The notes below the pieces were generated by a model. It was not told the origin of the DNA, ran no database searches, and was given only the letters and a program-made list of their open reading frames with translations. From the NCBI GenBank assembly GCA_036429605.1, contig CM071590.1, forward strand, positions 3,534,001-3,598,000: a stretch of 64,000 nucleotides of DNA, read 5' to 3'. Below, in pieces: positions 43,616 to 54,405 of the stretch. The stretch is from Cladobotryum mycophilum (Eukaryota; Ascomycota; Sordariomycetes; Hypocreales; Hypocreaceae). Numbering within the stretch: position 1 is the first letter of the stretch; every line of letters begins with the position of its first letter. Position numbers and translations under genes: made by a program.

Positions 43616-45176
43616 TTTTTTTTGGGGGGGTTGAAACGCGTTTAATCCGCCCTCCACACACGTCAACCGGTCAGTCAAGCTACCACGAAAAGGTGGCAGC
43701 AAGTCAAGGTTAGGACGGTTTGGAAGGATGGGATGGCTGTTGGGTGCGGCGGGCTGATGTATTGCCCCGGGACTGCATATCAAAGGTAATATTGGTCAGA
43801 CCACCATGTTTTGAACTTGCTTGGTCAGGAAATGGCACCAGCAAAGCAAGTATTGCACGATGCCATGAGAGGGGATTGGGCCTCGATATATTGCACTGAT
43901 AATGATGGCGTTGAATCCGCTGCCGGTGAAGAATTTTGAGTCCATGGTTGGTTCAACTTGGTTATATTGAGCAAGGAGGGTGCACACTCCAGGGCTGTCC
44001 CGAAGCAGCCAATCAGTGGTGGTCGAGCGTTTCAGGGTTGTGATTTCGAGATTAGGCACTGAGTCATTCGATCCAAGACGATGAAGAAGTTTGCGAGGAT
44101 CGCGAGGACAATTAAACAAAAAATGCATATCGAAGCTATTGCTAGAAGGGAATAGTTTTGAACTTTAAAATATTAAAATAAATAAAATGAAAAAGAAAAA
44201 GGAGCAAGTCTGGTTGGATCTGGGGATACACATCAGCAATAGAGGACGGCATTGGCCATGGCTGGACTTGGCGGGATGGCTGGATGCACATTCAGGGAGG
44301 TCTGTAGCACTGTAACCTCTAGTAGTACCTCACTGTACCAGGTAGTATATGCAGGTATGTATTAGAAATACCACCTTCATACCCCGTTCTCTGGCCGGAA
44401 GAGAAGGGATCCGTACCTATCAGGAACGAAAACATGTTCAGCTGTATTTGCAAAGAAAGATGTCATGCGCAACAAGTACAGAGCGAGTAGGTCAGTACCT
44501 TGCTTGACCTTGCACGATACCTGGCAGTACCTCGAAGAATGTGGATCATCATCCTCCAGGGCTCATCATCATCAACCACCCCCATGATTCTAGACATCCA
44601 AGACATCTGCCCATGGCACCACTTTCAGACCCCGAATGGGACAGTCTAGCCAATGAGAAGCTGTCAGGATATAAGCTAATGCGACCTTTCCTGCAATGGT
44701 AAGTGGAATGGAGAACCGACCAGGTACAACGCCAATTATAGTTATCTTGACGGCAAAAATCAGACCATTTTCCTCTCCGCAACACGCCCGGGCTGTCAGT
44801 TCCAGCAACCAGGTCATGCCACTTTTCGTTTTTATGTTCCGTGTGTGCATCCGGTATGAGCCGGGGGGGGAGGGCTTGCAAGGGCAATCCATCATGTTGC
44901 TGTTGTTTTTCTCTTCCCTCCCCTTCCTCTCTCTCTAAGGATGGATGCCCAAGGATCCTACTCGTGCGTTTTTTTTCTTCTTTTTCTTTTCTTTTTTGTT
45001 TCATAATGGGAACGGATAGTCATGCGTCCGAGATCAATGAGGCTTATATCTCATGTTCCATGCATGCGTATGTGTGTATGTGTGTATGCATTTCCTACTT
45101 ATAGTGAGCGCGGATACGACGGCGGCGTGGGCAAAATGCAGGAGATGAGGGAGACGTATCAGTAGTCCCTTGTCCA

Positions 45177-45226
45177 TCTGTCTGTCTGTCTGTCTGTTTG
45201 TCTGTTTGTCTGTCTCTCTGTCTGTG
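45177..45226. repeat. TCTG-type tetranucleotide array
   Basis: Imperfect TCTG/TTTG units, about twelve in number. Confidence 0.85.
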
Positions 45227-45583
45227 ATATCTACAAGTACCGTATACGGACTATGCAATCAATCAGCCATCTTGAACTTCCGACTTCTTGGAAAACTTGA
45301 AATTGCACTCTATTTTTTCCCTTATTTTCTCCTGATTCTGATGTAATCAATTCACTTATTACATCACCTTTCCCCTTCACGTTACGCATCACCACCCACC
45401 CTAGCCAGTTCAGCCAGCTCAGCCAAGCAGGAAGGAGCAATTAGAACCCTCTCAGGACGACTTCACTTTTCTTTCCTCTTTCTCTTCTTCCTCTTCTTCT
45501 TCCTCTCTTCTCCATTGCAGTAAGACATTTGCCACAGACCTGACTCTCCCTTACATTCCATATCCATATATTTATTTCCCTTG

Positions 45584-45645
45584 CTCTCTTCTCTCTCTTT
45601 CTCTCTCTCTCTCTCTCACGCACGCACACACACACACACACACAC
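45584..45645. repeat. Adjoining CT and CA microsatellites
   Basis: A CT run switches directly to a CA run, about 170 bp before the start of the FAD monooxygenase. Probably in its promoter or leader. Confidence 0.85.
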
Positions 45646-45812
45646 CTGTTCTTGAATACTCATTATTCGTGATATCAAGTAAGCACATTCTCCTTCACCT
45701 TCTACAGCAAACATCATGCTATTCTCTTGCCGGACAAACGAAAGAGTGGTATGAGACTAACGTTTCTCTTCACTTGTAATAGAGCATCTAAATAGCACCA
45801 TCTTTTGCCACA

Positions 45813-48028
45813 ATGGCACCAGCGGCAGTTCATTCTTCCCCTACCTTACACGGCACGCCTTCCAAGACACCCTCTCTCGACGGCACCATCTTTTCGTCGT
45901 CGTCGTCAGACACCAAGAATAGTTATCGTGACAGGGGAGAGACCTCTCCTCCCTTAACTCTTCTCCGCGGTCTACCAGAGGCGCCCATCAGCTGCGATGT
46001 TTGCGTTGTCGGTGCCGGCCCTGCTGGCTTGATGCTCGCTGCAAATCTCTTGCGCTTTGGCGTTGATGTTGAAGTTGTAGATGATAGACCCAATCAAACC
46101 CCAGCCGGACGGTACGTATCCCTAAACCCTGCCAAGTATCCGACGCCTCTTGTGTTAGTACTAATGGCCATGCAATTACAGGGCTGATGGTCTTCAACCA
46201 AAAACCATAGAGACCTTCAGACAGATGCGATTGGCTGACCCTCTGCTGCAACGGGGTGTCAGGGTCTATGACATTGCCTTTTGGCGCAGCACCCCACATG
46301 AGCCTCTGCGTCGATTGGGACGTGAGATCCACTATCCACCCATTATCGACGTACTGGATCCATACATCCTTCTAGTCCATCAGGGCATGGTTGAAGGTTT
46401 ATTCATCGAGGATATGAGGAGGCGTGGAAAGGAAGTCCGCAGGAACACTGCTTTCGATTCCTACTCTGCCAAAACTTCGGGTTTCTCACGGTCCATACAA
46501 GTGAATTGTCACACCAATGTCAATCACGATAAGAGGACCTTGATTTCAACCTTTCTCGTCGGATGTAGGTCTCCCAACCAACCGACACCCCTTTGCCAAA
46601 CCTCATACTAACCATGTGCCCTCTTTAGGTGATGGCGCGCACTCCAGAGTGCGTAAGGTGATGCCTGGTGTCGAGGCTCAGGGCATATCTCAACCAGACC
46701 TTTGGGGTGTTTTGGATGGTGAATTAATCACCGACTTTCCAGATCTTTGGTCCAAGACACTCGTATACTCCGAGGAGCATGGCTCTATCCTCATCGTTCC
46801 CCGAGAGCGTAACATGACCCGCCTCTACATTGAGCTCAAGACTATTGCCAGAGCGGATCTCCGTGAGCTTAGTCAAGCTTTCATCATGCAACAGGCGCGC
46901 AAGATCATGGAACCCTATACCATCGACTGGAAGTACATTGAGTGGTTTGGACGGTACCAGGTCGGCCAACGCATAGCCAGCCATTTCTCCGATGCCAGTG
47001 GCAATGTTTTTATTGCCGGAGATGCTAGCCATACCCACTCGCCCAAGTCGGCACAGGGTATGAACACTTCCATGCACGATTCGTGGAACCTAGCATGGAA
47101 GTTGAACCTTGCTTCTCGAGGATTCGCCCAACCCACCCTTCTTGAAAGCTACGAAGTGGAAAGGCGCAAGATTGCTCTCGATTTGGTCAATTTCGATTAT
47201 GAGCATGCCAACCGCCTTGCCGGTGGAGACGCCGTTGCCATGGCTGAAAATTTCCGTGCCAATGTCAGATTCATCTCCGGCGTGGGTGCGGATTATGACC
47301 ACAGTCCTCTGAACTGGGTCGAGATGAGGGACAACGGCCCTACTCCCCTGGCGTTCGACCTGGCTGTCTGTTACCTCCAGGAAGAGTATCCCGATACATT
47401 GACTCAAATCCTGTCGATATCCAACTCGATATCCCGATGCTGGGACAATTCCGCATATATCTCGTTGTGTGGGATATCCATCAGGCCAAGCCATTTCTCG
47501 AAACCTTTTGCAGAATGATTGCTTCCAGAAATTCATTTATTAGCAGACTCTCTGCTGCAGCGAACAGATCCTACGCGGAGAAACCAAGAGCACCCTCGCC
47601 CGAAGATGTGTACCTGCGACCTGAGAGATACACAGCCGTCAGCCATTTATTCACTTTTGCCCTACTTAGTAAGTTCCTCTTACGCAACATGTTTCTGCGG
47701 TGCAGCATAACAACGTATGTACTAACTATTCCGCTCAGCCACCATGACCAAGACTCAAGTTGAAATCTCTGATCTCCCCAAGCTCTTACAAGATAGCCGC
47801 TGGACCTTTTACCTCGATAATCTGCGAGGGGAGGATCCAATGCAGGTCACTTGCACCAACAAGTGGTTGGGCGAGTTCCAGCCCAACGAAGTAGGCATTA
47901 TCAACGTTCGTCCAGATGGCTATGTAGGCTCCCTTAGCCGGTGGGACGTTCACGACGACGAGGCTGGGTATAGTGCCGCCACTTGGTTGAGTACCTACTA
48001 CAGCGGGTTTTTGCAGCTCCCATCTTGA
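45813..48028 (+). CDS. FAD-dependent phenol 2-monooxygenase-like hydroxylase (one frame break)
   Basis: Flavoprotein aromatic hydroxylase with an FAD_binding_3 domain and a C-terminal thioredoxin-like dimerisation domain. Exons 45813-46111, 46182-46564, 46629-47668 and 47739-48028. FAD motifs are VVGAGPAGLMLA (GxGxxG), CDGAHSRVRKV (DG motif, formed by splicing exons 2 and 3) and FIAGDASHTHSPKSAQGMN (GD motif). Splicing exons 1 and 2 restores GRADGLQPKTIE. Branch sites are clear (TACTAAT, TACTAAC). The frame breaks at 47338-47340 (GGCCCTAC): one more C joins MRDNG to PYSPGVRPGCLLPPGRVSRY and the conserved LDIPMLGQFRIYLV. That gives 670 aa. The natural substrate is unknown; phenolic compounds are likely. 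Confidence 0.88.
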
Positions 48029-48381
48029 GAGAGGCAAGAGTCCAAAACATTTTTCGGATTTTCATTTCATTTTTTCATGGCGCAGAGCACAATAGGCGAG
48101 CAAGGGATGTGTTTTATGTCGGTTCAAGCTCTACATGGTTCTACATTTTCTCTGTAAATAAAAATATTTCTACTTATAAGCTATCCAAAAATGTCATCAT
48201 GATGATGCTATTGATATTGTGTTCGCCAAACGCCGGTTCCTTATGCCATTGTAAACCCCCCTTATGTTGTTTTCCAGTCTTGGTATAGGTATACAGTTTT
48301 AGAAATGCAAAATCGTCACGTCTCCTTTTCGGTCTTCGCCTACTATCCACCGCTCATCTCCACAGATGAACCCCTTACCCA
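48029..48381. other. Convergent 3' region of monooxygenase and F-box genes
   Basis: 353 bp without a gene; it carries the polyadenylation signal noted separately. Confidence 0.6.
48157..48162 (+). terminator. AATAAA polyadenylation signal of the FAD monooxygenase
   Basis: AATAAA 129 bp after the stop, in AT-rich DNA. Confidence 0.5.
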
Positions 48382-50495
48382 TCAACTCGGCCCAAAACCC
48401 ATCCGTAAACTGCACCTCTTGGCCATCCGGTCCTTCTGTCCGAGTCCCCCTATAAGGTCTGCTCCTCTTATTCTTGTTCTTGCTCTTCTTGCTCTTCTTG
48501 CTCGGCTTCTTCCCCCACTACTAGGACCGGCGTGTTCCTCGTCGTCGTGGCTGCTGTTGTCGCTGCCGCTGCCGCTGCTGATTCCGGACCTGCTGCTACT
48601 CCTGCTCTGCGAGGGGTTTGCGTGGTGGGGGGTTTCGGGCGTGGACTTTACGCCTTGGATGCGGAGTTTGGGTCGTACGTGGACGGATAGGGTTTCGAGC
48701 ATGAAGCAGTCCCGGGCGATGACGCGGACACCCGCCGCGGCGTCGAATACCTCGGAGACGGTAATGTAGGGGAAGTCGTCGTGGCGCCAGCACGGCGCTT
48801 TGCCGGCCCACGTCTCGGACGTGAACCAGTCCCCTTGCTCGGTGCAGCCCTCCCCGTCCCCGACGTCTAGGACACGGCGGCGCCATGACCCCCGCCAGCA
48901 GAATCGTAGATCCTCGCCCCCGCCGCAGCCGTCTACCCATCTGGGGCCCTCGCCCATCAGGGGTATGCCGGTGGTTTTCACGTGGTGCAGGCGAGGGGGT
49001 GGGAACTGCTGTGTGGGCCGGCGGACCAGCGGTGTTCCTCCTCGGTGAAGAAGATGTGCCCGCAGGCCGAGTCGGTGGCGGGATCCCGGGTGCAGTCGTC
49101 GAGGGCGATGGATCGTAGGGAAGGGGCGTTGCCCTGTCGGATGCCCCACTGGCTGAGCTGGCTTCTAGTTATGCTGCGGAGCTTGCGGGTGGTGCTAATA
49201 GCCGGTTCTGATGATGATGATTCGATCCCTGACACGTCTTGGGAGGGGCGGTATGTAGATGGAGGGCCGATTTCCCATAGTACGATGCCTTCCAGGGGAT
49301 CTCCGCCCCAGGGGGAGCGAGTCGGCTGCCAAAAGTACAGGACATAATGCGTGCCGTTGTGAGCAGAAAAGAAGCGGTCCTGATAGCCCAGGGCCAAGTG
49401 AATTCTCCATTCCGTGCGAAACTCAAAGCTCCAGGAAGGAGGGGTGGGTGCAGGGCCTCTGTTCCGTTTAGGGATGATGTCGTACGAGCACCCTATGCGT
49501 CGGACGTCGTATGCGGTGGCGAACTGGCCGTATGCCAGCTCGCCGTCTTCGAGGGGATAGCGAGCCGCCTCCTCGCACCACTCAAAGACCAAGATGCCGT
49601 GGCTGAGCCGCACCCGCCGGACCACCTTGTCCCGCATCTCAAAGGGGACCGCAAACTCCAGCCCCGTAGCCAGGTCCCTCGCCCGGTACTCCGGGCCGCC
49701 CGCCGTCTCCGCGGGGAAAACGAGCAGGCCGTCCGCCGCCGAAAAGGTCCACATGGGCTCCCAGTAGTGAAACGGCGCCGTCTTGCCGTTGAGGCTCAGG
49801 AAGCGGTTCCAGGGCGTGACGCCCCTCAGCCTCCTCTCGTCCCTCAGCACGGGCACCTTGCGCGCCGCCCAGGGCATGGCGTTGCCGAGGTGGAAGTACC
49901 GCCGCGCCAGCCTGGCGAAGACGGCGGCCCAGTCCCCGCGCTCCAGTGCCTCGTGGTCGTCCTCGCCCAGGTAGCGCCTGAGCAGGCGGCCCTCCAGGGA
50001 GCGGGGGAAGTGCGTCAGGATCAGGCTGATGGAGAAGTCGCACCGCGTGAGCGCCTGGTGGACACCCCTCGAGACGCGCCTGCAGACGATGGCGTCGGTG
50101 GGGGATAGGTGGGATATGATTTCGACGAAGATGGTGTAAGGCAGGTTGCTGAGGTCCATGGTCTTGGAGCGGCGAGGCCAGCGCCAGGACTTGTTGTTGA
50201 TGTTGTTGATGTTGTTGGTCTTGTTGTTATTGTAAGTGGTATTAGTGGAATCTAAAGATGTTGATGTCGATGTCGATGTCGATGACGGTGAGGATGATGA
50301 TGCTGATGATGATGATGATGTCGATGAGAATAAAGCTCCTGGTAAGAGGGGTAGGAAGAAGTGGTGGTTGCTGCTGCTGCTGCTGCCGTTGCTGTTGTTC
50401 CGCGGTGAGCATTGTGACTGGATGCGTTTCTGACATCGTCTTAATGTATATCCGATCCAATGTGAATCCCAGTCCCAGAAGGAGCTACTGGCCAT
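48382..50495 (-). CDS. F-box protein (one frame break)
   Basis: Probable substrate receptor of an SCF ubiquitin ligase. A single exon. The F-box lies after a long Ser/Thr/Asn-rich N-terminus, as DLSNLPYTIFVEIISHLSP followed by TDAIVCRRVSRGVHQAL. Translation may start at 50495 or at the ATG at 50159 directly before the F-box; the low-complexity 112 residues between them argue for caution. The C-terminal region has the conserved-looking CWRHDDFPYITVSEVFDAAA and ARDCFMLETLSVHVRPKL, but in another frame from the F-box part. The switch is at the G5 run 48995-48999 (plus strand), where one more base joins FFTEEEHRWSAGPHSSSHP to PRLHHVKTTGIPL. The restored length would be about 704 aa. The C-terminus is Ser/Arg-rich. 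Confidence 0.8.
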
Positions 50496-51735
50496 AATGA
50501 TGGTGATGATGATGATGCCGTAATAAAGACTGCTTTTGCTTTTACCATGTGATCTCTTTTGTCAAGCAGCATCACTGAGGATAGTGTATGTGTATGTGTA
50601 TATATATGTATCTCTCTTTCTCTCTCTCTTTATATATCTTCACATATAAAACGGATATATATATATATACACACACCTGTCTCACAATTTCTCACAAGAC
50701 CATACATAAATAGATTCCAAGATCCAACCCAAGAGAAAGAGAAAAAAGAGCCGTTCAGCCCGAAACTATATATCTTCAGCCCACAACTCAAACACCCCCA
50801 TAATTTTTTTCTTTTTTTTTTTTTTATGGTCTTCGTTCCCTTGTTTGAAAATAATACATGCGTCCCTCCCCTTGCACGCCCCAAATCTGTTGCACCAAAC
50901 TCGCCTAGAGCTTCTTCGCTTCAATAGCCCCCAAAGCTGGAAACTAAAACCGGTGCATTTCAGGCGGATCGACGCACACACACACACACACACACCCCCT
51001 TCTCCCCTCTCTCTTCTCTTCTCTTCTCTTCTCCTCTTTCTTTCTTTCTTTCTTCTCTTTTTAAGCCCCCTTTTTAAGCCCTCACCAACCGGGGGAGGGA
51101 TGGGGGCCCCGAGATGGGTTGACTGAGATTAATGAGTTTTACCGAGGAAAACGGTTGTAAGAGAAGAAAAAATGGATACAGCATGCATGCGACTCGCCGT
51201 TCGTCTGGGGGAGGGAAAGAGAAGAAACAAAATGCGGGCGGTTTATGCGTCTCTTTCCAGCCCGTTGGATCAGAACCAGATACGGACCGAAGGCGCACGT
51301 TCCCGTTTCTTTGTTCATCCTTGCGTGCATCATCTTCTTGTTCATCGCATCCGGAAATGACATGGCATATGTAGTTTGATCAGAAAAGCCGTTTGCGTAA
51401 TTCCGTAGTCGGTACAAAACGACCTACTACTACTACCGTTACTACTACCACTTATACTATGATTAAACGACATGTCCATCGATCGATCCACTGCATTCCA
51501 TTCGATTTCATGCATGAATTATCTTCTTGTTCAATGCTTCGCTTCTCATGTTTAGCGTCAACTACCTGTCGTTACACTACATTTCGTATCATCACATTTT
51601 GTGCTACCTAATAATACTGCATAGCTAGGATAGTATTGTTTGGTCCTACCACTCCTTACTCTTTTCATGATGAATGATGAAGCAAAAAAAAACAAAAAAA
51701 AAAGCAACATAAACCATCCCCTCAATATCCCCCTT
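50496..51735. other. Intergenic region with simple repeats
   Basis: About 1.2 kb: ATG/ATC-rich and TA-rich repeats at 50480-50680, a poly-T run near 50805-50825, a CA run at 50976-50995 and CTTT-rich DNA at 51001-51060. No gene supported. Confidence 0.6.
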
Positions 51736-53550
51736 TTACTGCAGCGTGGGCATGTGCACGGCTGCCTTCTTGGCTACCGCATCCGCGCTCTGCCACAGGG
51801 ATGTGACTGTCTTGATCTGTGTGTAAAAGTTGACGCCGGGCCGACCGTAGAACGTGTTTGCGCCTCCACCCGCAATGCTCTTCTTGTTGCCCGTAAAGGA
51901 GAACATGGGCAGAGGGACGGGGATGGGCACGTTGATGCCCACCTGACCAGCCTCAATGTTCCTCCTGAACGTCTCGGCAGTTGGCCCCGACTTGGTGAAG
52001 ATGGCAACGCCGTTGCCGTACTCGTTGCTGTTGATCAGTTCAATGGCGTCGTCAATGGTGTCCACGTTCAAGCAGATGAGAACAGGTCCAAAGATTTCTT
52101 CCTTGTAGCACTTCATCTCGGGTGTCACGTTGGTGATGATGGTAGGTCCGATGAAGTTGCCATTGGGGTACTTGGCAGGCTTGAAGCCCCGGCCGTCGAG
52201 AAGGACGGTGGCACCCTCCTGCTCAGCACTGGCAATCAAGCCTTCGATGCGCTCCTTGCTCTGAGGCGAGATGACGGGGCCCAGATCAGCGCCCTCCTCG
52301 AAACCGCCATCGACCTTGAGCTCCTTTGCGTGCTTAGCAAGCTCCGAGAGCCACTCCTTGGTCTCGCCAACCATGACCAACGTACTCAGAGCCATGCATC
52401 GCTGGCCGGCAGCACCAAAGGCAGCACCAACAACGCTGTTGATAAAGTGGTTCTTGTTGCAGTCGGGGAGGACGGCGGCGTGGTTCTTGGCTCCCAGGTT
52501 GGCCTGAACACGCTTCCCGTTGGCAGATGCGCGGCTGTAGATGTACTCTCCAGCCTTGTTGCCACCAACGAAGCTAACGGCCTTGATAAGAGGCTCATCC
52601 AAGATAAAGTCAACGGCACGGTGAGCGCCGTGAATGACATTGACGACACCCTCGGGGAAGCCAGCCTTTTGGCAGAGCTCGGCGAGGATCATGGCAGCAC
52701 CGGGGTCTCGCTCAGAGGGCTTGATGATCAGAGTATTGCCAGTAACAGTAGCAATGGGAATAGACCACAGAGGAATCATGGCGGGGAAGTCTAACACACA
52801 TATCAAATTAGCTTCAATGTTTCAACAGAGTAGGGGCGTAACCGACAAAAAGAAAAGAAAAAGAGGGTAAAACTCACTGAAAGGGCAAATGGCCGCCGTA
52901 ACACCCAACGGCTCACGGTAGGTCCTCGTCTCCATATCCTTGGCCACCTCCAAAACCTCGCCCTTCAAAAACTCGGGAGCAGCAATGGCCTGCTCCGCAA
53001 CCTGCAGACCACGCAGGACGTCGCCCTTGGCATCGGCAAAGGTCTTGCCCTGCTCCAGGGTAATGCTGGCGGCCAGGCGGTCCCAGTTCTCCCGGATGAG
53101 CTGCACGAAGCGGAACATGATCTGCTGGCGGGCCAGCACCGACGTATTCTTCCACGACAAAAAGGCCTTCTGAGCGCTGTCCACCACGGCTTTCATCTCC
53201 GCGTCCGTCATCTGCGGGACCCGGGTGACGAGGTTGTTCGTGGCGGGGTCGGCCAAGTCGATGAACTTGTCGGTACCGGACTGCACAAACTTGTTGTCGA
53301 TAAAGTAGGGCGTGTTCTGGATCTGATCAATCTTCTCGTGCGTCGTAGGGTAGACGGTGGCGGTAGACGCCAGGGCATCCATCGGCCTCAATTGCTGAGC
53401 AGTAGCATGTATCCTCCTCGCGGCCGCGGCCGATCTGCCATTGGAAGCCATCTTGTTGGACAGTGCAAGCGTCGACCGTGGGGTGGCGATGGAAGCTGGG
53501 AAGCGACTGGCGGCGCTGGCAGATACGCTCCGTGTAATGAGTCGTCTCAT
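51736..53550 (-). CDS. Methylmalonate-semialdehyde dehydrogenase (ALDH6 family), mitochondrial
   Basis: CoA-acylating aldehyde dehydrogenase of valine, beta-alanine and pyrimidine breakdown: methylmalonate semialdehyde to propionyl-CoA. Exons 53550-52878 and 52790-51736 with an 87-nt intron (GTGAGT...TGTTAG) give 575 aa. The start MRRLITRSVSASAASRFPAS is a clear mitochondrial presequence; an upstream in-frame ATG at 53574 is less suitable. Splicing restores ICPFNFPAMIPLW. Further family features are NTLIIKPSERDPGAA, VSFVGGNKAGEYIY, LGAKNHAAVLPD and the catalytic Cys in GAAGQRCMALS. The C-terminal FTGNKKSIAGG and YTQIKTVTSLW match the ALDH6 subfamily. Frame intact. Confidence 0.95.
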
Positions 53551-54405
53551 GGCTTTTATATAGAAATCAGGCAAGGTAGGTATCTATCTATCCTCTCCCA
53601 CCCCTGCTTTTAGTAAGAGCTCAATCTGGAAACGCGTCAGACAAAGATAATCTTACATTTAGTCTCCTCACCAACGCACACACACACACACGCAAGCTAC
53701 ACCGCGTGATCGGTTTCTTTCGTTGGGGGTGAGAGAGGAAGGGAAGCCCGTGCCGTGCGTGTCCTCCTTCCTTGCCTACCCAAGCACTGTACTTATCCCC
53801 ATGCTATATAAGACCTCCCACGGCTACGGCCGGTGTGGGGTGGGGACCGGTTTCGGGTTGTGGAGGCGATAAGTGTGGAGGACACTGATTGGAGAATCAA
53901 AAGGTCAGCTCTCAGCTTTGGGCCAATGCCGACCCATGCCGAGTCCTTCTCCACGGTAATGCGGAACCTGATTTCCATTACCTACAAGTTACAGCAAGTA
54001 GAGACATTGCATCCATAGACCCAAAATCAAATCCCTTTAGCGGTAAAGATGCTATCCATCCACCGGTAGCGGAGGATAGTCCATTGATAACCTAGGTTAA
54101 CTCCCCCGTACGGACCATCACGTAAATAACTTTCCGATTCGGGAAATACGGCGACTCTCCACGGGCCTACGGACATTTAAGTACTTAGCAGCAATCTACA
54201 AGCTGATAATCTACCAGTAATGTGCCTATGCCATGTTACAACACCCTCACATTAATCACCAATGGCACATAGATAACTGTAATTGAATCAATTTTGGCTC
54301 ATCCTTGACCCAGTACCTAACTAACTACCTTCTTTTGAATTGGTATACTAGCCTTCCTATTTCCTTTCCTCCCAATTTTTACATCACTATACATCAACCA
54401 CCCAC
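53551..54405. other. Intergenic region, no gene supported
   Basis: About 0.85 kb holding the MMSDH promoter and the calnexin 3' UTR. A short CA run lies at 53674-53690. Confidence 0.6.

Larger units (their letters stand above)
43616..45812. other. Intergenic region with simple repeats
   Basis: About 2.2 kb. A 110-aa minus-strand ORF (43796-44128) has ordinary amino-acid composition but no recognisable family. There is a TCTG array at 45177-45226, a CT run at 45584-45617 and a CA run at 45622-45645 ahead of the monooxygenase gene. Confidence 0.55.

Noticed and set aside
49347..50108. 253-aa plus-strand ORF
   Set aside because: Antisense of the F-box gene in GC-rich DNA; no domain-like features.
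51640..52794. 384-aa plus-strand ORF
   Set aside because: Antisense shadow of the MMSDH second exon, whose family identity is certain.
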